A stretch of DNA of 5,287 bases from Candidatus Methanovirga basalitermitum (GCA_031284445.1 JAISZW010000199.1:1-5287); one strand, 5' to 3'; shown: positions 1 to 5,013, counted from the stretch's first letter. Numbers and translations are program-made. The notes: generated from the letters alone by a model not told the origin.

Positions 1-1
1 A

Positions 2-103
2 TCATGTAAAAAGACAGCAATATTGCATGTATTTTTAGCAGGGTTACTCACAACACTAGGGTACAACGGAAAATCAGACCTGCAAAGGCTTGCAGAATCA
101 TGA
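2..103 (+). CDS. C-terminal end of an unidentified protein (5' part outside window)
   Basis: Frame 2 is open from the window edge to a TGA at 101-103 and gives 33 residues ending in LTTLGYNGKSDLQRLAES. The composition is protein-like: mixed hydrophobic and charged residues, few Asn/Lys runs, and visibly higher G+C than the following 500 bp. This suggests true coding sequence rather than a chance ORF. The end resembles the C-terminal tails I associate with archaeal transposases, but I cannot name a family, and the fragment is too short to show any domain. It could be an intact gene cut by the window edge or a remnant. No terminator with an oligo-T run lies right after it; a hairpin at 135-183 could mark its 3' end. 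Confidence 0.45.
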   Translation, partial: SCKKTAILHVFLAGLLTTLGYNGKSDLQRLAES

Positions 104-596
104 AAAAAATAGGACCCTAAAAATATTAAATAAATGGAGAAAGTTAACATTAAAACATGAAAGTCAATAACATGACTTCTCCAAAAAGTAATTTGTCATT
201 TGAACTACATGAATCATAATGGTACCGAAAGAATCATGATCAAAAGACACATTATGCTTATTCAGTATTTTTTCCCAATTATCATCATAAAAATTGAAAA
301 TGTAATAAAAGAACTAAATTTTCATGAAATCTTAAACAGAATCCATGAAAATTATTTTAGATTTTCTTGAAATATTTAGATATAAGCATTAATCAATGAA
401 AGGCATATCAGTTGAATTTTTCACATCCTCATAAAAATCAATGAAAAATGTTCAAAATTAATCATTTGCTATTTTTTTCTCTTTATGGGATAATTAAGCA
501 TTGAAAAAGAAAAATATCCTTATTTAATCAGATTTAAAAACATACGTAAAGAATGAGAAAATTTAAACTGATCAGGATATACTTATACATAATTTT
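104..596. other. Long intergenic stretch without a convincing gene
   Basis: No reading frame here has a plausible start, ribosome binding site and protein-like composition together. The longest plus-strand opening (ATG at 209 to TGA at 368-370) has no ribosome binding site and reads as AT-rich noise. The left side is unusually rich in CATG, often as CATGAAA. A hairpin lies at 135-183. From about 450 onward the stretch is simply A/T-rich. It may be decayed sequence following the partial gene at 2-103. Confidence 0.5.
135..183. repeat. Inverted repeat / hairpin downstream of the partial gene
   Basis: TGGAGAA (135-141) is perfectly complementary to TTCTCCA (177-183). Inside it, AAGTCA (161-166) is complementary to TGACTT (173-178). 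The inner and outer stems share two bases, so a combined fold would use GTCA/TGAC inside the outer stem. It lies 32 bp after the stop of the upstream fragment and could be a 3'-end structure. There is no clean oligo-T tract, so a terminator role is only a possibility. Confidence 0.4.
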
Positions 597-709
597 AATA
601 TTAAAATTTTAATTAAAATTTAGCTATTTTTTAATATGATGATCAAAAAATGATTTATAAATAAAAATAAATTGTTATAATAAATTAAATTAAAAATAAA
701 TGAATTAAT
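597..709 (+). repeat. Promoter-like intergenic element, copy A
   Basis: This stretch shares two co-linear blocks with 4159-4270. Block 1 (597-619 against 4159-4181) matches at 22 of 23 positions and contains the palindrome ATTTTAATTAAAAT. Block 2 (654-691 against 4214-4251) matches at 33 of 38 positions and begins with TTTATAAAT. The distance between the blocks differs by only 2 bp. A third short match, AATTAAT, follows in each. Low complexity raises the chance-match rate, but two ordered blocks of this quality suggest a real repeated element. Confidence 0.5.
654..662 (+). promoter_or_regulatory. TATA box within element copy A
   Basis: TTTATAAAT is a good methanogen TATA box. Transcription would start near 678-684, leaving about 230 nt before trpE, so this could be a distal trp promoter or the promoter of a short noncoding RNA. 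The same box is conserved in copy B at 4214-4222, which supports function over chance in A/T-rich DNA. Confidence 0.4.
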
Positions 710-775
710 ACTATTATTATGAAAAATAAAAAAAATCAAAGACATTTTTAGTGATTAAAAAATAATATAAAGTAA

Positions 776-812
776 TAGTACAAAAATGTACTACAAAGGT
801 TTAAATAGTACT
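776..812 (+). promoter_or_regulatory. Putative tryptophan operator (three phased GTAC motifs)
   Basis: TAGTACA (776-782) and TGTACTA (787-793) form a perfect 7-bp inverted repeat around AAAA. A third copy, TAGTACT (806-812), overlaps the end of the TATA box. The GTAC cores start at 778, 788 and 808, offsets of 10 and 20 bp, so all three lie on the same face of the helix. The methanogen repressor TrpY of Methanothermobacter binds TGTACA 'TRP boxes' in front of trpE, and these half-sites fit that pattern. A TrpY-type regulator bound here would cover the trpE promoter; no trpY gene is in the window. The assignment rests on motif, phasing and position. Confidence 0.65.
800..807 (+). promoter_or_regulatory. 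trpE promoter, TATA box
   Basis: TTTAAATA sits between the second and third GTAC motifs, preceded by the purine-rich ACAAAGG that could act as a weak BRE. A start site about 27 bp from its centre would fall near 830, giving a leader of about 82 nt before the trpE ATG. A competing TATA-like sequence lies at about 763-769 (ATATAAA), and the box at 654-662 is another candidate. Confidence 0.55.
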
Positions 813-830
813 GTATCTAACATATTTAGA

Positions 831-912
831 TAGTGAAGTTCTTAAAGTTACCATAGAACTTCTTAAGTTTATGTTTCAATCAAGCTTTAATTACATGTAA
901 TGAGTTGTAAAA
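831..912 (+). promoter_or_regulatory. trp operon leader with a perfect 8-bp hairpin
   Basis: GAAGTTCT (835-842) pairs perfectly with AGAACTTC (855-862) over a 12-nt loop, starting a few nucleotides after the predicted transcript start. AACTT (857-861) can instead pair with AAGTT (865-869) or with AAGTT (845-849), so the hairpin has competing partners. A short open frame (871-900, MFQSSFNYM) ends in the palindrome TTACATGTAA (891-900) but has no Trp codon, so classical attenuation is not indicated. The region just before the ATG lacks a strong ribosome binding site, having only TGAG at 901-904. Confidence 0.4.
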
Positions 913-2388
913 ATGTTTTTTCCATCAATTGAACAAGCAAAAAAAATAATTGAGGAGGATGACTATAAGGTTATTCCTATTAGTATGGAAATATTATCTG
1001 ATATCATAACTCCAATTGGAGTGTTAAAAATTCTAAAAAATAAGAGTAAAAATTGCTTCATATTAGAAAGTATGGAAAATCTAGAAAATTGGGGTAGATA
1101 CACCATACTAGGATTTGATCCAACTTTGGAGATTAGTTGTGAAAACAATTTTCTAAGTATAAAAGGCTATAAAAATTTAACTAAAGAGACTGATAACCCT
1201 AAAAAATACATCAACCAAATAATCGCTGAAAATAAGAGTCCTAAGATGCCAGAACTTCCTCCTTTTACAGGAGGATTAGTAGGCTACTTTGCCTATGATT
1301 ACATTACCTACATTGAACCATCACTTAAATCAACAGAAAACCAATCTAATGGATCATTTAAGGATGTTGAATTGATGTTATTCAATGAAATAATTGTTTT
1401 TGATAATCTTAAAGCGAAAATCTTTCTAATCGTTAACATAAAAACAAATAATCTAAAAGAAGAATATGAGAAAGGTATGACTAAATTAATGGAATTAAAA
1501 GATATAATAACTAATGGAACTCCAATTGATGAAAATAGATTAAGATTATTAGATGATTTTAAACCTTTTCTTTCCAAAAAAGAGTATTCTAAGATAGTAG
1601 AAAAAGCTAAAATTCATATAAAAGAAGGAGATATTTTCCAAGTTGTGCTGTCTAATCTAATTTCTTGTAAAATAGATGGTAGTTTACTGGATGTGTATAG
1701 AATTCTTAGAACATCCAATCCTTCTCCTTATATGTTTTATTTTTCAAGTGAAGATATTGAAATAGCTGGTGCTTCTCCTGAAACACTTGTGAGACTTCAG
1801 GATAAAGAATTATACACCTTTCCATTGGCTGGAACAAAACCAAGAGGCAAAAATAAAGAAGAAGATGAAAGATTAGAGAAAAGTCTTCTTACAGACGAAA
1901 AAGAGCTTGCAGAACATAATATGTTGGTTGACCTTGGAAGAAATGATCTTGGAAAGGTTGCTAAATTTGGATCTATTAAACTTGAAAAATATCTTAGTAT
2001 TGAAAGGTTTTCTCATGTCATGCATATAGGATCAACGGTTTTTGGAAAATTAAGAGAGGACAAAAATGCTTTAGATGTTATTGATGCAATTCTTCCAGCA
2101 GGAACTCTATCTGGTGCACCTAAAATCAAGGCTTGTGAAATTATAAACAATTTAGAGGCTAACAAAAGAGGAATCTACGGTGGAGCAATTGGTTATATTA
2201 GTTTATCTGGAAATATGGATACTTGCATAGCTATTAGAATAGCTTTTGCAAAAAACAACAAGATATTTGTCCGTTCAGGAGCGGGAATAGTTGCAGATAG
2301 TGTTCCTGAGTTAGAATTTGAAGAATCCACAAATAAAGCAAAGGCAATTTTAAATGCTATAAAATTGGCTGAAAATATGAGTGCTTAA
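913..2388 (+). CDS. trpE: Anthranilate synthase component I (TrpE)
   Basis: With TrpG it converts chorismate and glutamine-derived ammonia to anthranilate, the first committed step of cytoplasmic tryptophan synthesis. The 491 residues fit the family. The N-terminal domain carries ILES (50-53) and GRYTILG (61-67), then PFTGGLVGYFAYD (117-129). The C-terminal chorismate-binding domain runs from about 225 to the end. It shows GDIFQVVLSN (239-248), NPSPYMFYF (269-277), GASPETLV (286-293), PLAGTKPRG (304-312), ELAEHNMLVDLGRNDLG (331-347), SHVMHIGS (367-374), PAGTLSGAPK (395-404) and RSGAGIVADSVPE (454-466). The LES and NPSPYM motifs are those used for tryptophan feedback inhibition in characterised TrpE, so inhibition is expected. 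The start at 913 keeps the conserved N-terminal pattern (FPSIEQAKKI...VIPI); the next in-frame ATG, codon 25, would cut into it. The ribosome binding site is weak. It is first in the trpEGD operon. PabB is the alternative, but neighbouring trpD and the trp-like operator favour TrpE. Confidence 0.96.
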   Translation: MFFPSIEQAKKIIEEDDYKVIPISMEILSDIITPIGVLKILKNKSKNCFILESMENLENWGRYTILGFDPTLEISCENNFLSIKGYKNLTKETDNPKKYINQIIAENKSPKMPELPPFTGGLVGYFAYDYITYIEPSLKSTENQSNGSFKDVELMLFNEIIVFDNLKAKIFLIVNIKTNNLKEEYEKGMTKLMELKDIITNGTPIDENRLRLLDDFKPFLSKKEYSKIVEKAKIHIKEGDIFQVVLSNLISCKIDGSLLDVYRILRTSNPSPYMFYFSSEDIEIAGASPETLVRLQDKELYTFPLAGTKPRGKNKEEDERLEKSLLTDEKELAEHNMLVDLGRNDLGKVAKFGSIKLEKYLSIERFSHVMHIGSTVFGKLREDKNALDVIDAILPAGTLSGAPKIKACEIINNLEANKRGIYGGAIGYISLSGNMDTCIAIRIAFAKNNKIFVRSGAGIVADSVPELEFEESTNKAKAILNAIKLAENMSA

Positions 2389-2391
2389 TCT

Positions 2392-2397
2392 GGTGAT
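2392..2397 (+). promoter_or_regulatory. Ribosome binding site of trpG
   Basis: GGTGAT is the canonical archaeal Shine-Dalgarno sequence, complementary to the AUCACC near the 16S rRNA 3' end. It ends 3 nt before the trpG ATG at 2401, within the 12-nt gap after the trpE stop. It fixes the trpG start and contrasts with the weak site of trpE. Confidence 0.8.
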
Positions 2398-2400
2398 AAA

Positions 2401-2973
2401 ATGATTTTACTAATTGATAACTACGATAGTTTCTCTTACAACTTATATCAAATGATTGGAGAGATGAACTCAGATATAAAAATCGTTCGCAATGACAAAA
2501 TAGATTTATCCAATGTTAGAGAACTTTCTCCAGAAGTTATAATTATATCTCCTGGACCAGGTAGACCAGTTGATGCTGGGATTTCAATAGCTATTGTAAA
2601 GGAATTTTATAAAGAAATACCAATATTGGGGGTTTGTTTGGGTCATCAAGCTATTTATCAGGCTTTTGGGGGGAAAATCACTTACTCAAAGAAATTGGTT
2701 CATGGAAAATCCTCTATTATTGAACTAGATCTGGGAAATTATTTGTTCAATGACCTACAAAATGAGATCTCTGTAGGTCGTTACCATTCTCTTTCTGCAA
2801 ATAAAGAGTCCTTACCTAAAAATATTTCCATAATAGCTAAATCAAAAGTTGATAATGAAATAATGGCAATATCTCATGAAGAATATCCTGTTTATGGGTT
2901 GCAATTCCATCCAGAATCAATATTAACTCCCAATGGTAAGATTATTTTGAAGAATTTTTTAAACATTATTTGA
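2401..2973 (+). CDS. trpG: Anthranilate synthase component II, glutamine amidotransferase (TrpG)
   Basis: This class I glutamine amidotransferase hydrolyses glutamine and passes ammonia to TrpE. Its 190 residues match the single-domain TrpG/PabA length, so it is not fused to TrpD or TrpE as in some lineages. The N-terminus MILLIDNYDSFSYNL is the family signature. SPGPGRP (50-56) forms the oxyanion region, and GVCLGHQAI (77-85) carries the nucleophile Cys79. HGK (101-103) and GRYHSL (126-131) are conserved substrate and interface motifs. His170 and Glu172 in FHPES (169-173) complete the catalytic triad. It starts 12 nt after trpE behind a GGTGAT ribosome binding site and is followed by trpD after 10 nt, so the three are almost certainly co-transcribed. 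In some organisms TrpG also serves aminodeoxychorismate synthesis; no pabB is visible here. Confidence 0.96.
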   Translation: MILLIDNYDSFSYNLYQMIGEMNSDIKIVRNDKIDLSNVRELSPEVIIISPGPGRPVDAGISIAIVKEFYKEIPILGVCLGHQAIYQAFGGKITYSKKLVHGKSSIIELDLGNYLFNDLQNEISVGRYHSLSANKESLPKNISIIAKSKVDNEIMAISHEEYPVYGLQFHPESILTPNGKIILKNFLNII

Positions 2974-2976
2974 GGT
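2972..2976 (+). promoter_or_regulatory. Ribosome binding site of trpD, overlapping the trpG stop
   Basis: GAGGT begins inside the trpG TGA (2971-2973) and lies 7 nt before the trpD ATG at 2984. The overlap suggests that ribosomes finishing trpG can reinitiate on trpD, helping keep the products in balance. Confidence 0.7.
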
Positions 2977-2983
2977 AACGAGT

Positions 2984-4003
2984 ATGATAAAGGAAGCTAT
3001 TTTAAAATTAACTAAAAATCAAGATATTTCCTATGAAATGGCTGAAGAGTCTATGAATGAGATAATGATGGGTAAAGCAAGTGATATTCAAATGAGTTCA
3101 TACTTAACAGCTCTATCCATGAAAGGTGAGACAATCAATGAAATAACTGCATCTGCAGCTTCCCAAAGAAATCATTGCATAAAGCTATTAACCAATATGG
3201 ATGTTTTAGAGATCGTAGGTACTGGTGGAGATGGTTCAAATTCATTTAATATCTCTACAATATCTGCTATTGTGATTTCTTCAGGAGGAGTTCCAGTAGC
3301 TAAACATGGCAATAGAGCATCATCAAGTAAATGTGGTGCTGCTGATGTTTTGGAGGCTTTAAATGTTAATATAGAACTTTCTCCTGAAAAAAGTAAAATC
3401 TTACTTGAGGAGATTGGGATTTGTTTTTTATATGCTCAAAATTATCATTTGGCTATGAAGTATGTGGCTCCAGTTAGAAAAGAGTTAGGTATTCCCACAA
3501 TTTTTAATATTTTAGGTCCTCTATTGAATCCTGCTGGGGCTAATATGGAGGTAATTGGTGTCTATGATGAGTCTCTTGTTCTTCCAATAGCTATGGTTAT
3601 TCATAATTTAGGTGTTAAAAATGCTATGGTAGTCTATGGTCAAGATAAACTGGATGAAATCTCAATTTCTGCCCCTACCACTACTTGTGAGATAAAAAAT
3701 GGCAAATTTTCCCAATATACATTAAATCCTGAAGATTATGGTTTTAATTTGGCTTTGAGGTCTGAAATAACTGGGGGATCTCCATATATAAATGCTAAAA
3801 TAGCATTAAACATTTTAAATGGTGAGGAAGGTCCTAAAAGAGATGCTATCGTCCTTAATTCAGCTGCAGGATTTTATATCTCTGGAAAAACACTTAGTTT
3901 AGAAAAAGGCATAAATATGGCTGAAAAACTTATTGAAAGTGGGAAAGCTAAAGAAAAGTTGGATAGCTTTGTTAACATGTCAAACAGGATACAGGAAACT
4001 TGA
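2984..4003 (+). CDS. trpD: Anthranilate phosphoribosyltransferase (TrpD)
   Basis: It transfers phosphoribose from PRPP to anthranilate, giving phosphoribosylanthranilate, the second step of the pathway. The 339 residues are the normal length. The N-terminal helical domain (about 1-70) is followed by the PRPP-binding loop VGTGGDGSNSFNIST (78-92), the phosphate and anthranilate-binding stretch KHGNRASSSKCGAADVLEALN split across 107-127, and the long conserved segment 148-184, which includes AMKYVAPVRKELGIPTIFN and GPLLNPA. The DEIS motif (224-227) holds the acidic Asp224-Glu225 pair used for magnesium. All key residues look intact. It is the last gene of the operon: a stem-loop/oligo-T terminator begins 6 nt after the stop. 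Related family members such as pyrimidine phosphorylases share the fold, but the anthranilate motifs and the trp neighbours decide the assignment. Confidence 0.96.
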   Translation: MIKEAILKLTKNQDISYEMAEESMNEIMMGKASDIQMSSYLTALSMKGETINEITASAASQRNHCIKLLTNMDVLEIVGTGGDGSNSFNISTISAIVISSGGVPVAKHGNRASSSKCGAADVLEALNVNIELSPEKSKILLEEIGICFLYAQNYHLAMKYVAPVRKELGIPTIFNILGPLLNPAGANMEVIGVYDESLVLPIAMVIHNLGVKNAMVVYGQDKLDEISISAPTTTCEIKNGKFSQYTLNPEDYGFNLALRSEITGGSPYINAKIALNILNGEEGPKRDAIVLNSAAGFYISGKTLSLEKGINMAEKLIESGKAKEKLDSFVNMSNRIQET

Positions 4004-4009
4004 TGCTGA

Positions 4010-4067
4010 AAAATCCAACTGATGGATTTTCTGATTTTGCTATTTTAATTTGAAATCAGAATTTTTT
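4010..4067 (+). terminator. Terminator of the trpEGD operon
   Basis: Two hairpins follow the trpD stop. The first is AAAATCC (4010-4016) pairing with GGATTTT (4024-4030) over a 7-nt loop. The second is TTCTGATTT (4029-4037) pairing with AAATCAGAA (4053-4061), 9 bp over a 15-nt loop, followed at once by six T (4062-4067). They share two bases. The second plus its T tract is the best terminator; archaeal RNA polymerase stops mainly on the oligo-T itself. Confidence 0.75.
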
Positions 4068-4087
4068 AAAATTTTCGTGCTTCTTCA

Positions 4088-4108
4088 ATATGTTTTTAAA
4101 AAACATAT
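4088..4108. repeat. Near-perfect 21-bp palindrome
   Basis: ATATGTTTTT (4088-4097) is complementary to AAAAACATAT (4099-4108) around a single A. It could act as a back-up terminator in either direction, since it carries T runs on both strands, or as a protein-binding site. It lies between the operon terminator and element copy B. Confidence 0.45.
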
Positions 4109-4157
4109 AACACTTTATTTGACTTTAATTTTCCTTATAGTACCTGTCACACAATTC

Positions 4158-4191
4158 AAATATTCAAATTTTAATTAAAATGAATATTTTT
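4158..4191 (+). terminator. Stem-loop with oligo-T tail (possible second terminator)
   Basis: AAATATTCA (4158-4166) is complementary to TGAATATTT (4181-4189). Inside, TTTT (4169-4172) pairs with AAAA (4177-4180) over AATT, leaving a small A bulge. Five T occupy 4187-4191, partly within the stem, and are followed by CGTG. The same TTTTCGTG string also follows the operon terminator (4072-4079 and 4188-4195). This hairpin is the left block of element copy B. Confidence 0.4.
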
Positions 4192-4270
4192 CGTGTTTAA
4201 AATTTAAAAGCTCTTTATAAATGAAAATAAGATATTATAATAAGTTAAATTATCTCTTATATTAATTAAT
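4159..4270 (+). repeat. Promoter-like intergenic element, copy B
   Basis: This is the partner of the element at 597-709, with matching blocks at 4159-4181 and 4214-4251 in the same order, orientation and near-identical spacing. It lies downstream of the trp operon terminator, so the two copies bracket the operon. Unlike copy A, it is followed by a block of higher G+C. Confidence 0.5.
4214..4222 (+). promoter_or_regulatory. TATA box within element copy B
   Basis: TTTATAAAT is a good archaeal TATA box. Initiation would fall near 4238-4244 and read rightward into 4252-4431, where there is no plus-strand protein gene, so any transcript would be noncoding or antisense to the 3' end of the minus-strand gene. 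Confidence 0.4.
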
Positions 4271-4431
4271 TACTTAATCGGATACTTGCCAGCATACTCC
4301 TTTTATTAGGATAAGCAGAACTGTATTTTACTATTCAATAATTTTTAAAGAATGAATATCTTAAGTTGATGATATTGCTGTTATCCTTATGCTCCCGCCC
4401 TAAAGCTCGCAAAATGTGATAAGGTTCATAG
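4252..4431. other. G+C-richer gene-free block; possible noncoding RNA or decayed element
   Basis: No intact gene is visible. The block is less A/T-biased than its surroundings, most clearly at 4391-4410 (GCTCCCGCCC then TAAAGCTCGC). AGGATAA plus CAG (4308-4318) can pair with CTG plus TTATCCT (4378-4387) with one bulged G. CCTTAT (4385-4390) can instead pair with ATAAGG (4419-4424). The promoter-like box at 4214 points into it. The string CTCCCGCCCTAAAG recalls half of the hairpins at IS200/IS605 ends, but the other arm is absent. It also includes the short stretch just past the stop of the minus-strand gene, so part may be that gene's 3' untranslated region. Confidence 0.25.
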
Positions 4432-4788
4432 CTATTTTAATTCATAACTAAAATCGTCTTCAGGTAAATCAAATAAGTTAATTACACCTCGAATCCTCTT
4501 CATCATATTGTCTGAAGAAAAATTAGTTTCAGCATATATGTCGGTACCTTCGATTAAATAAGGATCTTTTAGTATTGTATTGTCTTTTGAAAAATAGGTT
4601 CTAGCTCTTCTAGTTCTACCCTTTAAAGTAAGCACTCTATCAAAATCTGATCTTTCATTTTTAATAATTCCTAACAATTTAACATATAAATCTGTCCAAT
4701 GTTCGACTGTATATGACTTTCCTTTAAATATTAACTTTTTGGGTCTTTTAGAAGTAAGTCCCTGATTTGAATCCAAATTAACTTTCAT
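4432..4788 (-). CDS. Small protein resembling a stand-alone C-terminal domain of larger archaeal/bacterial proteins
   Basis: The gene encodes 118 residues, basic, with no signal peptide or membrane segment. After a short polar N-terminus (1-18) comes FKGKSYTVEHWTDLYVKLL (21-39), then LKGRTRRARTYFSKD (55-69), DPYLIEGTDIYAETNFSSDN (75-94) and MMKRIRGVINLF...EDDFSYEL. This pattern (W-x-x-x-Y helix, 'YFSK', 'IYxETNxSxxxxxxxxRxxxxxF', terminal 'xEDDF') I recall as the C-terminal domain of many uncharacterised proteins, some with nuclease or DUF262-type N-termini. Here the domain seems to stand alone. Function is unknown; a role in nucleic-acid binding or in defence modules is only inferred. It has its own strong promoter, a GAGGT ribosome binding site and a structured leader, which argue for a functional gene, not a truncated remnant. 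It converges on the trp operon. Confidence 0.8.
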   Translation of the reverse strand: MKVNLDSNQGLTSKRPKKLIFKGKSYTVEHWTDLYVKLLGIIKNERSDFDRVLTLKGRTRRARTYFSKDNTILKDPYLIEGTDIYAETNFSSDNMMKRIRGVINLFDLPEDDFSYELK

Positions 4789-4887
4789 TATAAAACCTCA
4801 TATTGTAGATACATTAAGCATTTTGAACATATCCATAAATCTCAATTTAAACTTTCTAAATTGAGTTCTAAGTTTAAAGTAGAGTAT
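4789..4887 (-). promoter_or_regulatory. Structured 5' leader of the small minus-strand gene
   Basis: The predicted transcript starts near 4887, leaving about 99 nt before the ATG. Two perfect 9-bp inverted repeats interleave: CTCAATTTA/TAAATTGAG (4841-4849 with 4857-4865) and TTTAAACTT/AAGTTTAAA (4846-4854 with 4870-4878). They share 4846-4849, so both cannot form fully together. Reading along the RNA, the arm order is B, A, B', A', which is the topology of a pseudoknot or of a two-state switch. The ribosome binding site lies about 40 nt further on. Confidence 0.45.
4795..4800 (-). promoter_or_regulatory. Ribosome binding site of the small minus-strand gene
   Basis: On the minus strand TGAGGT precedes the ATG by 6 nt, a good archaeal Shine-Dalgarno that supports the chosen start at 4788. 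Confidence 0.75.
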
Positions 4888-4890
4888 TAA

Positions 4891-4909
4891 TATTATGTTT
4901 TTCATAATA
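4891..4909 (-). promoter_or_regulatory. Putative operator: perfect inverted repeat between TATA box and start site
   Basis: TATTATG (4891-4897) and CATAATA (4903-4909) are perfectly complementary around TTTTT. The repeat begins one base past the TATA box and ends near the predicted start of transcription, where many archaeal repressors block polymerase recruitment. No regulator gene is visible nearby. Confidence 0.45.
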
Positions 4910-4910
4910 G

Positions 4911-4926
4911 TATATAAACATTTCGG
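4911..4926 (-). promoter_or_regulatory. Canonical archaeal promoter (BRE + TATA box)
   Basis: On the minus strand CCGAAATG (4926-4919) directly precedes TTTATATA (4918-4911), an almost ideal BRE/TATA pair and the best promoter in the window. It drives the small gene ending at 4432, with a start site near 4887. Confidence 0.8.
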
Positions 4927-4931
4927 CTATC

Positions 4932-5006
4932 TCCAAAATTCCATGGTAAATTTATTATCAAAGAGACATCAGATAAAATAAATTGGTGTGTCCAAAATTC
5001 ATGGTA
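4932..5006. repeat. Direct repeat TCCAAAATTC(C)ATGGTA
   Basis: TCCAAAATTCCATGGTA (4932-4948) recurs as TCCAAAATTCATGGTA (4991-5006), differing by one C, 59 bp apart. It lies just upstream of the small gene's promoter and next to the probable transposase remnant. It could be a short duplicated end sequence of a mobile element or a pair of protein-binding sites. Confidence 0.55.
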
Positions 5007-5013
5007 GGAATAG

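Noticed and set aside
209..370. 53-codon plus-strand frame in the left intergenic region
   Set aside because: It has no ribosome binding site or recognisable motif, and its composition is dominated by Ile, Asn, Lys and His as expected from random A/T-rich DNA.
871..900. Nine-codon frame in the trp leader as a Trp-sensing leader peptide
   Set aside because: It contains no tryptophan codon and no ribosome binding site. It is noted only as part of the leader.
963..1577. Minus-strand open frames inside trpE (963-1148 and 1308-1577)
   Set aside because: They lie antisense within a well-supported trpE and have no ribosome binding site or recognisable domains. They are shadows of the coding strand.
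4270..4302. Minus-strand frame reading KEYAGKYPIK before a stop
   Set aside because: It looks protein-like but is preceded at once by two in-frame stops. It could be the tail of a decayed gene, but ten codons are too few to support it.
4366..4391. Possible C/D box guide RNA (TGATGAT resembling a C box)
   Set aside because: No CTGA D box occurs at a suitable distance and there are no flanking terminal stems.
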